NCBI GenBank assembly: GCA_021798975.1
Contig: JAJZBJ010000003.1
Coordinates: 1-50,041, forward strand
From: Bacillota bacterium
GTDB taxonomy: Bacteria; Bacillota; Sulfobacillia; Sulfobacillales; Sulfobacillaceae
Reading direction: 5' to 3'
DNA length: 50,041 nt
Below the pieces are notes generated by a model, which did no database searches, was not told where the DNA came from, and saw only the letters and a list, made by a program, of their open reading frames with translations. Made by a program: the position numbers and the translations under genes. Positions 7,988 through 15,129 of this stretch are shown one piece after another (positions within the stretch are counted from its first letter, which is position 1; each line of letters starts with the position of its first letter).

Positions 7988-9357
7988 TCCCCCCAGGCTA
8001 CGTCGTCCTCGTTGATAACCTCAGGGCGCGCCATAAGCGCCTCGAAGGCGCTGCCGTTAAGCTTGGTCCCGGCATCCGGCCGCATCAACTGGAAGGCCTC
8101 CGCCACACTCAGTCCGGCACGGTAGGGACGGTCGGCGGTCAGGGCATCAAACACGTCCGCCACCGCCACAATCTGACTGGCCAGCGGCACCTCGCCGCCC
8201 GCCAATCCGCCAGCGTAGCCCGAACCGTCCAAACGCTCGTGGTGGCACGAAGCCTGAAACGCAACCGACCGTAAACTGGTCAGCGGTTCCAAAATTTCAT
8301 AGGTCAACGATGCATGCCGTTCCATGCGTTGGCGTTCTTCGGCGGTCAACTTGCCCGGCTTGTCCAAAATGAGGTTGGAGACCCCGAGCTTTCCTAAATC
8401 ATGGAAGAATCCCGCCAGCAGAACTTCCTGCTGTTCTTGGGGTGGAAGTCCCATATCACGGGCGATACGCTGCGCATAATGAGCCGTGCGGATAGAGTGA
8501 AGCCGTGTCCACGGCGACTTGGCATCGACAATTTGCCCAAACACCTCCGCCGTATGCAAAATGTCTCCCACCTTGCGGAAGGCGTCCGTGACGCTCGGGA
8601 AAAACTGCCGAATCGCCTCCGGCGTGTCAACCTGCCCCAACTGGGCAAAGAAAGACGGGTCCTGGGCACGGCGCAAAAACGCCTCGGCAAGCTCCGGATC
8701 AAACCAGCGCCCGCGCCTCTCCGAGACCACGCGAATGGCCCCTTCGGGCCCTTGCCGCCGCCAAAAGATTTCCACCGTCTGACACAAGAGAAGCATACGC
8801 GACATGAGGGGGATGTCCTGTCCCTGCAGACCTTGCGGATATCCCGACCCGTCCCAGTGCTCGTCCAAGCTGAGCACCGCATCGGGCACCCCCTCCGACC
8901 AGCCCAGGGACCGCACAATCTGGGCCCCCCGGGTACATCGCACGGCCACCAACTCATGCGCGGCTTTGAGCCCTCTCTGGGACAATTGGACCATTTGGCC
9001 CAGTCGGCGGGAAAACCGCTCATGGGGCGCGGCATTTCGCAGCGCGAACCGCACCGCCTCATAAAAGCGGGACCAATTGACCTGCTTCAAGTCGGACTTG
9101 GCGTCATGGTCGTCCGTGCCAAACCAAGAACTCACCTGGGCGGCGTTGGCTGAACACCCGGCGTCCTTGAGCAGGAGGGCATAATACAAATCGCTGGACA
9201 CAAGCGGCGGAAGAGACAGATCTTGGGCCAGGTGCATGCCAATCCAGCAAGAGCGGATGGAATGGCCCATGGGTTCTCCTTCTGTCAAATCCAGAGCCCG
9301 CGACAGGCCCGCCATGAGCTCAGCCGGCTCGATTTGAAGCGGTGTGTGAATCTCCAT
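7975..9357 (-). CDS. Tandem HD-GYP domain protein, probable cyclic-di-GMP phosphodiesterase
   Basis: A 460-residue soluble protein made of two HD-type halves. The C-terminal half is a full HD-GYP domain: FFHDLGKLGV, ERHASLTYEIL, CHHERLDGSGYAGGL (alanine instead of proline after GY) and VADVFDALTADRPYR. The N-terminal half shows the same fold pattern in degenerate form: LKDAGCS in place of HDxGK, and DEHWDGSGYPQGL in place of HHE-x-x-DGxGYP. It is therefore probably not catalytic. No sensor or membrane domain is visible. GGAGG lies 11 bases before the ATG. The gene overlaps folP by 13 bases and heads the folP-folB-folK-birA run. Substrate is inferred from family; other HD-GYP proteins cleave other nucleotides. 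Confidence 0.88.
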   Translation of the reverse strand: MEIHTPLQIEPAELMAGLSRALDLTEGEPMGHSIRSCWIGMHLAQDLSLPPLVSSDLYYALLLKDAGCSANAAQVSSWFGTDDHDAKSDLKQVNWSRFYEAVRFALRNAAPHERFSRRLGQMVQLSQRGLKAAHELVAVRCTRGAQIVRSLGWSEGVPDAVLSLDEHWDGSGYPQGLQGQDIPLMSRMLLLCQTVEIFWRRQGPEGAIRVVSERRGRWFDPELAEAFLRRAQDPSFFAQLGQVDTPEAIRQFFPSVTDAFRKVGDILHTAEVFGQIVDAKSPWTRLHSIRTAHYAQRIARDMGLPPQEQQEVLLAGFFHDLGKLGVSNLILDKPGKLTAEERQRMERHASLTYEILEPLTSLRSVAFQASCHHERLDGSGYAGGLAGGEVPLASQIVAVADVFDALTADRPYRAGLSVAEAFQLMRPDAGTKLNGSAFEALMARPEVINEDDVAWGEWAQ

Positions 9358-9439
9358 CCGGTGACCCGCCTCCTCTGCCTCTTAGCATATCACCGTTCTG
9401 AAGTTCACGAAAAAACAAGCGCCATTCCAGACCAAGAGG

Positions 9440-10357
9440 CTAGTCCGTCTTTCGCGCCGGGGCGCCCGGGAGATTTTCCGGACTCCATGTGCCATCGCGG
9501 TGGCGTCGATAGCCGCGCTCGTAGTACTCCAGCAAATCCTGCCCATCGTCCAATGCCGCGTCGGGGAACAAGGCGCGCCAGCCGCTGCCCCGCATGATTA
9601 CCTCTCCGAAGTCGGGATAATGTACAACATCCTTGTCCCGAAATCGGAAGTCCGGCCAGACCTCCATGTCGAGAATCGTCACCGCTTCACCCTGGTCTGC
9701 CAGGATTTGCGACGTCAAGTCCGGACCGGTGGGCTTGCCGATTAGGTGCCCTTTCTCTACGGTAACCGTATGGGGCCCCATGCGCAGGGTAGCCTTTCCG
9801 CTGACGATGAGATAGTACTCGTCCACGGCGGAATGCGAGTGCAACCGGGCGGATGCTTGGCCGGGCTGCACCGTCTCCAACATCGCATGGAGCCGCCCGA
9901 GGCCCAACTGCGGGTATAAGAACCGGGTCGTCGCGCCGTCTTCCGTGGCGGTGAGCCGCGCATCCAGCGCTCCGGTGGTGCCCTGTCCGTCAATGGAGAC
10001 CAGGGGCGGCCGCCATAGGTTGTTGCCGGTACGCGAGCCATCCTTCTCCGCCCAATAGACGTCGTCGTCCCAGAACGACGCTAGGCGGACGACATAATCC
10101 TCCCCAGCGGGCGTCAGCAGCGGCACCACGCACCAAATAATTGGGGCCCGTCCAGGACGGAGGCGACCGCCGATTTTGCTAAACTCATTCCAAGCCCAGT
10201 TGGTGAGATCGCCGATGACCCCTCGCGGATAGATGCCCTCGGGAATGTCCCCCACATGCTGCGGCAGAAACAAAGACCAAGCCAGATCCCAGCGCAGCGA
10301 CGGATGGGCTGGGTTTGCCGGCTCATTCGCCGACGTTCTTCGCAGATAGATGGCCAT
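9440..10357 (-). CDS. Cupin-domain protein of unknown function
   Basis: A 305-residue cytoplasmic protein with one recognisable cupin barrel in its second half. ARLHSHSAVDEYYLIVSG carries the His-x-His-x4-Glu metal-binding pattern, and TVEKGHLIGKPTGPDLTSQI is cupin motif 2, though the usual final histidine is not evident. The N-terminal half (LRWDLAWSLFLPQHVG, and later FWDDDVYW) could be a second, degenerate cupin barrel. AAGGAG lies about 11 bases before the ATG and a TATAAA is just upstream. It is a single gene, separated from the HD-GYP gene downstream by 82 bp. A sugar isomerase, dioxygenase or binding protein are all possible; the substrate is unknown. Confidence 0.75.
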   Translation of the reverse strand: MAIYLRRTSANEPANPAHPSLRWDLAWSLFLPQHVGDIPEGIYPRGVIGDLTNWAWNEFSKIGGRLRPGRAPIIWCVVPLLTPAGEDYVVRLASFWDDDVYWAEKDGSRTGNNLWRPPLVSIDGQGTTGALDARLTATEDGATTRFLYPQLGLGRLHAMLETVQPGQASARLHSHSAVDEYYLIVSGKATLRMGPHTVTVEKGHLIGKPTGPDLTSQILADQGEAVTILDMEVWPDFRFRDKDVVHYPDFGEVIMRGSGWRALFPDAALDDGQDLLEYYERGYRRHRDGTWSPENLPGAPARKTD

Positions 10358-10560
10358 AATATATCCCGCTCCTTTATAACGGCCGATTCAATTTCCTAGC
10401 ACCTGGCCGCGATATTCTAGCGCGCCTTCCTTCCTTCGCGTCCACCGCCGCCCCGGCCACACCCTTGACCCATCAGATGGCGCGGGTTTGCTCCTCCGAT
10501 AACCAAGGATTGCATGAATTTCTCCTTCTCCGCAGCGCTGGGGCCAATTCCTTGTCTAGA

Positions 10561-11367
10561 CTACAGGGCCAGCGGCCGGCGGCGAAACCCTGCGATGGCA
10601 ATGATAAAGAGAGCGACCGCCGCCAAGACCAATGCCGGTGCCACCTCCGCAAAGTGGCCCTGACCACGTATCAACTGCTGCGAGTTGAATGCGCTAAAGA
10701 GCGATAGGCGGCCCATCCAATGAAAATGCCGACTCAACTCGCTCACCGTATGGAGAGCATAGAACGCCATCGTCACGATTGCCGAGAATGCCAACGCCGA
10801 TCGCTCATCGCGGGCCACACAGGAAAAAGCAAAGGAGTAGCCAGCGACCACCGCGAACAGCAGCACTCCGACCACGTTCATTTCAACGAAATGTCCCGCG
10901 TTGAGACCCGCATGATGCACAAACCAGTGCGCACCCACCAGCGCCCCCACCGTCGTAACCGCCCCAATGACGAGGATGCCGGTCATCAAAACCGCCGCTT
11001 GGGTAGCGGCAACGCGTACACGCGATACCGGCGTGGCTAATAAGTAGGCCATGGACCCGTTGTCTATCAGATGGGCCACCAGCTTCCCGGCCGTCAATAT
11101 CGCATAAATGGCCATGATGAGAAGGTACAGGAGACTATAGAACTCGCCGCCCAAAAAACTGCTCAGATGGGTCATGCCCACCGTATAGCCGAGAACTCGC
11201 ATCAGTCCCGACGGCATTTTGCTCAACAGTGCATTGAGGGACTGGGACCCCTGGATTGACGGATACACCCAGATAAAGAGCCATAAATAGAACACCATCC
11301 CCGCCGTGTAGCCTGCGATGGTCCGGGCGTTCCCCTTCAGCATGGCGCGATAGAGAGCTCCGCTCAT
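10561..11367 (-). CDS. ABC-2 type transporter permease
   Basis: Membrane subunit of a two-component ABC exporter. The 268 residues contain about six hydrophobic segments: near residues 19-36, 75-95, 125-150, 165-185, 190-210 and 240-262. There is no ATPase domain. The cytoplasmic stretch LLATPVSRVRVAATQAAVL resembles the coupling region of ABC-2 permeases. The start has GGAGG that overlaps the end of the ATPase gene, 3 bp upstream, so it is co-translated with it. The substrate cannot be read from sequence; TetR control suggests a drug, lipid or other small toxic compound. Confidence 0.85.
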   Translation of the reverse strand: MSGALYRAMLKGNARTIAGYTAGMVFYLWLFIWVYPSIQGSQSLNALLSKMPSGLMRVLGYTVGMTHLSSFLGGEFYSLLYLLIMAIYAILTAGKLVAHLIDNGSMAYLLATPVSRVRVAATQAAVLMTGILVIGAVTTVGALVGAHWFVHHAGLNAGHFVEMNVVGVLLFAVVAGYSFAFSCVARDERSALAFSAIVTMAFYALHTVSELSRHFHWMGRLSLFSAFNSQQLIRGQGHFAEVAPALVLAAVALFIIAIAGFRRRPLAL

Positions 11368-11370
11368 GGG

Positions 11371-12252
11371 CTACGCCTCCTTTCTACCGTAGAACTGCAT
11401 GAAGATCGCCTCCAGGTTCAACGGGTGAATGTCGAGCGTCCCCACCTCAACGTGGGCTAGTGCCTTGATGACCGCATTGTCGTTGCCCTGCACCTCGATG
11501 TCCAGTTCCCGATCATGCTGCCGGGTAATGCGGCAGCCGGCCGCCTTTAACCGGACTGCGTCGTCCGGGTCGACAAGTCGGACGGTAAACACTTTACGCT
11601 GAACCTGACGCAGTTCGTGGATATCTTGTACAGCCACCAGTGTCCCCTGCTGAATAATGCCGACCCGGTCGCACACCCGCTCGACTTCTGAAAACACGTG
11701 CGATGACATGAGAATGGTGGTTCCCCTCGATTTTTCTTCGAGAATCAATTCGAGAAAACGCTGCTGCATCAACGGATCCAGTCCGGATGTGGGTTCGTCG
11801 AGAATAAGGACCGAGGGCTGATGCATCACTGCGGCAACCAGGCCTACCTTTTGTTTCATGCCTTTAGACATCTTGCGGATAGGCACGTTGACATCCAGTT
11901 CAAACCGATCGATGAGTTCCATTCGGCGGTCGCGATACGGATGTCGGCGCATTCGTCCCAGCAAATCGAGAAACTCACGGCCAGTCATGTTGTCAAAGAA
12001 CCCGATTTCGCCGGGAAGATACCCGACGCTCGCCTGTACTTGGGGCGCTTCGGTCCAACAATCCAAGTTGTTGATGGTGGCCGTGCCGCTGTCCGCACGC
12101 AAAAACCCCATCAGATGCCGCAAGGTGGTCGACTTACCGGCTCCGTTGGGTCCCAGATAGCCAAACACTTCGCCCGCTTTCACCCCAAACGTGAGTTCAA
12201 AGATGCCGCGTCCCTCAGCAAAGCGCTTGGTCAAACCGCGTACCGCGATCAT
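11371..12252 (-). CDS. ABC transporter ATP-binding protein
   Basis: Energises the downstream permease. The 293-residue protein has the full ATPase set: Walker A GPNGAGKST (34-42), signature MSKGMKQK (a variant of LSGGQ common in ABC-2 drug and Na+ exporters), Walker B LILDEPTSGLDP, and H-loop MSSHVFSEVE. About 80 residues follow the nucleotide-binding domain, as in CcmA/NatA-type ATPases. ATGA overlap with tetR (12249-12252) and AAGGAGG before the ATG indicate tight coupling in one operon with the repressor and the permease. Confidence 0.93.
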   Translation of the reverse strand: MIAVRGLTKRFAEGRGIFELTFGVKAGEVFGYLGPNGAGKSTTLRHLMGFLRADSGTATINNLDCWTEAPQVQASVGYLPGEIGFFDNMTGREFLDLLGRMRRHPYRDRRMELIDRFELDVNVPIRKMSKGMKQKVGLVAAVMHQPSVLILDEPTSGLDPLMQQRFLELILEEKSRGTTILMSSHVFSEVERVCDRVGIIQQGTLVAVQDIHELRQVQRKVFTVRLVDPDDAVRLKAAGCRITRQHDRELDIEVQGNDNAVIKALAHVEVGTLDIHPLNLEAIFMQFYGRKEA

Positions 12253-12878
12253 GGCCCTTCTACCTCCTTGTAGATGCCATATTTCAGAATCCCGAGATAG
12301 ACGTTCATTTCATCAACCACGGACTGATAGGCTTCGTCGAATTCCCGGTCGGACGTCCAGGAAAGAAATTTCTCCTGCAGGCCCAGAGCCATCCATCCGA
12401 GAAGGTCCAAAACATGCTGCCAGGTCAATCCGGGGCGCAACTGCCCCGACGGCAAGAGGCTCTCAAGATTCCCGGCCAATTGTTGAGCCTCGGCGGATTG
12501 CTGTGCTAAGGCGGCGGCGTAAACCGGATGGCCAGGATCTTTCGCCGCCCGCATCCACAGTTGGTAGGCCAGGGGATATTGCCCAAGAAAACGCAGTTTT
12601 AAGAGCGTCGTCGTCTCAATCCATTCAAATAAGTCATGCACCGGTTGGTGGGCAATCATATCTAAATAGCCTTTGGTATATTCAGTGAACACATAGAGGA
12701 ACAGAGCTTTTTTATCGTTGAAGTATTTAAAGAGAACACCCTTAGAAATTCCAGCCTTCTGGACGATGCGGTTGGTCGAGGCCAAGTCATATCCGCAGTC
12801 GGCGAATTCGCGTAAACTGGCCTGGATGATGTCTTGCTGCTTTTCAAGCGGCAAGTCGAAGAATTGCGATGACGGCAT
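12249..12878 (-). CDS. TetR/AcrR-family transcriptional regulator
   Basis: First gene of a TetR-ATPase-permease operon. The N-terminal helix-turn-helix is clear (IIQASLREFADCGYDLAS, then IVQKAGISKGVLFKYFNDKKALF, residues about 14-58). The remaining 150 helical residues form the ligand-binding and dimerisation domain. The gene has a consensus promoter and a perfect palindrome over the predicted transcription start, so negative autoregulation of the whole operon is likely. GGGGAGGT precedes the ATG. Its stop overlaps the ATPase start as ATGA. The ligand is probably a substrate of the transporter, by analogy with other such operons. Confidence 0.92.
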   Translation of the reverse strand: MPSSQFFDLPLEKQQDIIQASLREFADCGYDLASTNRIVQKAGISKGVLFKYFNDKKALFLYVFTEYTKGYLDMIAHQPVHDLFEWIETTTLLKLRFLGQYPLAYQLWMRAAKDPGHPVYAAALAQQSAEAQQLAGNLESLLPSGQLRPGLTWQHVLDLLGWMALGLQEKFLSWTSDREFDEAYQSVVDEMNVYLGILKYGIYKEVEGP

Positions 12879-12906
12879 GGGCTACCTCCCCTCAAACCAG
12901 ACATCT

Positions 12907-12924
12907 CGTGACCACCTGGTCACG
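12907..12924. promoter_or_regulatory. Putative TetR-family operator
   Basis: CGTGACC (12907-12913) and GGTCACG (12918-12924) form a perfect 7-bp inverted repeat around ACCT. It lies just downstream of the predicted -10 of the tetR promoter and 29 bp before the tetR start, over the expected transcription start, where repressor binding would block initiation. The TGACC-N4-GGTCA core is a typical TetR-family site. Confidence 0.7.
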
Positions 12925-12929
12925 CATTC

Positions 12930-12958
12930 AGTCTAAGACCGTTCCCTACGGATGTCAA
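12930..12958 (-). promoter_or_regulatory. Promoter of the tetR-ABC transporter operon
   Basis: On the minus strand a perfect -35 TTGACA (12958-12953) is followed after exactly 17 bases by TAGACT (12935-12930) as -10. The operator palindrome begins five bases further on. This is the best sigma-A-type promoter seen in the window. Confidence 0.75.
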
Positions 12959-13083
12959 TCCACGTGCGAGCCAAGCACGTCGTCCCGGAGCGCACCGTCT
13001 GGCCCGGTCTTGAGATACGCCCTGGCGGTTTGCGGGACGGCAGGGTGTTGTCGGAAGCCGCTCATACAAGGAGGTTTCGGGAA

Positions 13084-13664
13084 ATGACTGGCAAGGTGGT
13101 CGTGAACCGGTCGATGTCCTGGACGGCTTCATCGCTGGTCCTGGCCACGCAATGGAGTGGATCTTTGACTTCGTGGCGCCAGACGAGTTCCCGGAGATCG
13201 CGGCGGCCACCGGCGCCATGCTCTTTGGCCGGAGGACCTACGAGGTCGCCAAGGACATGGACGCCCGCGACACCGAATATCCCTTCTCCGGGCCCCAGTT
13301 CGTCTTGACCCACCAGCTGCCGGACGTACCCGACACGGCAGTCACATTTCTTACCGGTGACATCGGGCAAGCGGTCGCCACCGCACTGGACGCTGCGGGC
13401 GGAAAGAACCTGGAAATCCTCGGCGCCGACGTCGCTCGTCAATGCCTGCAGCGGGGGCTTGTGGATGAGATCCTGGTGTATGTCCTGCCCGTGCTCCTTG
13501 GCGATGGCATTCCGTTCTACTCCTCCCCGGGGACCGCAAGGATAGAGCTGGAACTGATTTACAGCACGCGGTGGGGAGCCGTCTCCATCCTGCGCTTCCG
13601 CGTCCCCAAACCGGCATCCGGGGTATTGCGGCCGGCTATGCCCAATGGACGGTCGACGATATAA
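13084..13664 (+). pseudogene. DHFR/RibD-C-like reductase gene with a one-base frameshift near its start
   Basis: AAGGAGGT (13068-13075) and ATG 13084 start a frame reading MTGKVVVNRSMS. The expected continuation, LDGFIAGPGHAMEW, is found only in another frame that begins with CTG at 13119. The sequence reads ATG-TC-CTG at 13114-13121 where ATG-TCN-CTG is needed, so one base is missing. The remaining frame runs to 13664 and carries a typical RibD C-terminal/DHFR-like domain: GAMLFGRRTYEV, FVLTHQLPD, LEILGADVARQCLQRGLVDEI and LLGDGIPFY. About 180 residues would be encoded if repaired. The intact part from ATG 13152 has no good ribosome site. Either a recent mutation or a sequencing error; the clean codon structure on both sides argues it is recent. 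Confidence 0.8.
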
Positions 13665-13883
13665 CGGCAATCTCCCGCCGTCTGGGCGACGCATTCCGCG
13701 CTGTCCAATGTTGCCGGCTACGCAGAAACGTGGTGAAATTCGCGCACATCGATAGCAGCCGCATGAGCAGTGGGTCCACTGCGTCGACCACGCGGGCGTG
13801 TCCGAGCCAATTATTGACACCTGAAAGGTTCGGCGTGCCCGATCCGGGCAACACTAAAGCAAACGTCTGAGGAGGGAAATCCG
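13665..13883. other. Intergenic stretch with no recognised gene
   Basis: Between the frameshifted reductase gene and a 32-codon membrane peptide. Short open frames exist here but none has a good start or family resemblance. A TTGACA at 13814-13819 could be a -35 element for the small gene, but no matching -10 lies at the proper distance. Confidence 0.4.
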
Positions 13884-13982
13884 ATGTGGCTCATCGCCGG
13901 CTTGGTTGTGGCGACATTCGTATTGGTTGTGGTGGCTCTGTACTGGTTTGTGTGGACGCCCGCGCGCAAAAAGCTGCGGTAA
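13884..13982 (+). CDS. Single-pass membrane micro-protein (32 residues)
   Basis: A short frame opened by ATG 13884, with GAGGAGGG ending nine bases upstream. It encodes one hydrophobic helix (LIAGLVVATFVLVVVALYWF, about residues 3-22) followed by a basic cytoplasmic tail, TPARKKLR. The charge pattern predicts an N-out, C-in single-span membrane peptide. It does not resemble a known family that I can name. It ends 9 bp before the convergent propeller gene. The strong ribosome site and the ideal transmembrane composition make it more than a chance frame; expression is unproven. A similar 28-residue gene occurs at 46433-46519. Confidence 0.6.
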   Translation: MWLIAGLVVATFVLVVVALYWFVWTPARKKLR

Positions 13983-13991
13983 CCGAATACG

Positions 13992-15029
13992 TTAGAATCC
14001 CACCCAGCGCCAGACCCGCCGAGTCATGGGGCGGTAGGCTCGAATGCGATAGGTGGATGTGGTGGAGTCATCCAAATAGAATTCCCCCGATGGCAGCACC
14101 CGTCCGTAGTTGGCGGCATAGACCGGCACTGCCGGCACGGGAATGTCCGCCACCAGGCGGCCGTCGGGCTCAGCGACCAGCACCCGGGCCTTATGGGGCA
14201 CATCCATGTTAATGGCCATGTACACCCTCCCTCGGGCATCCACGCCTAAAAAGTCGCTGCGCAAGATCTTCTCCGGACTTTGGATAATGAGTTCTCCCAG
14301 CGGCATGCCATCCTGCTGATAGATGCGCACGGTGCGGGAAGACCCCGTGAGCGGCATCGGCTCGAGGTAAAGGTGTCCGTCCGGAGCCACTTGGAGATTT
14401 TGCACCGGGAGTGAAATGTCGCTGGTACCAAGGGGATTCAAGGCCCCATTCCGCCCGGCCCGGGCCTCAGCCAGGGACCGAATGAGTTGGCCCTTCATGG
14501 AGTACTCGTCAATCCGCGCCTGGAAAGTGCCATGTCCAAAGCGCAAACGTTCCACCAGGATCCGCTGCCGGGGAGCCAAGGCAATGTGCCACAAGGCATC
14601 GGTGTAGCCCTTAGGTCCAGAAAACTGGACAATAGGCCGTATCCTGTGGCTTTCGAACGACCAGACCGTCAGTTGGCGATTATCGGCCGCCACGATTTGA
14701 TTGTTGGCACTGAGGGCAATGTCTTCGATCATCTTGCCGGTGGCGGGAAGTTCCCGCATGTGGCCGTCACGAAATATCAACAGACGTTCGTGGTAGGAAT
14801 CGGCCACAACCACCATGTGGGTATTGGCGGCGAATGTGAGGGGGCCGTACATGCGGCCGTCGATGCCGACGGCTCGGCCTGCGGTGCCGATGCCGTTGCC
14901 GAAGGGCAGCTTCACGACAATCCCCTGGGCTTCGTAGGCGGTCACCGGAATCCGACGGAATCCAGAAAGACCAGCGACAACCGCCAACAGCATCGCTCCC
15001 ATGGCTAGAAACTTGGCGCGGCTTGCCAC
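13992..15029 (-). CDS. Exported beta-propeller-like protein (NHL/SMP-30-like), unknown function
   Basis: About 345 residues with an N-terminal signal or anchor segment (KFLAMGAMLLAVVAGLSGF). The rest is rich in repeated short beta patterns of the type 'D..G.+Y.': GIDGRMYGPLTFAAN, IALSANNQIVAAD, LQVAPDGHLYLEP, LGVDARGRVYMAI and RVLPSGEFYLDD. These are spaced by 40-60 residues, as in a six-bladed propeller. No catalytic residues were recognised. ATG 15035 has GGGAGGG directly against it, so GTG 15029 is the better-spaced start. It is divergent from the GT87-like gene, with 94 bp between them; a shared role in the cell envelope is possible but unproven. Confidence 0.65.
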   Translation of the reverse strand: MASRAKFLAMGAMLLAVVAGLSGFRRIPVTAYEAQGIVVKLPFGNGIGTAGRAVGIDGRMYGPLTFAANTHMVVVADSYHERLLIFRDGHMRELPATGKMIEDIALSANNQIVAADNRQLTVWSFESHRIRPIVQFSGPKGYTDALWHIALAPRQRILVERLRFGHGTFQARIDEYSMKGQLIRSLAEARAGRNGALNPLGTSDISLPVQNLQVAPDGHLYLEPMPLTGSSRTVRIYQQDGMPLGELIIQSPEKILRSDFLGVDARGRVYMAINMDVPHKARVLVAEPDGRLVADIPVPAVPVYAANYGRVLPSGEFYLDDSTTSTYRIRAYRPMTRRVWRWVGF

Positions 15030-15129
15030 CCTCATCCCTCCCCTAAGACAAGGTATTCGGCCAGGCCTTAATTAGACGTAGAATGGCAATGATGGGTTAG
15101 ACTAGAAATGACTGGAGAGGAGATGTTGG

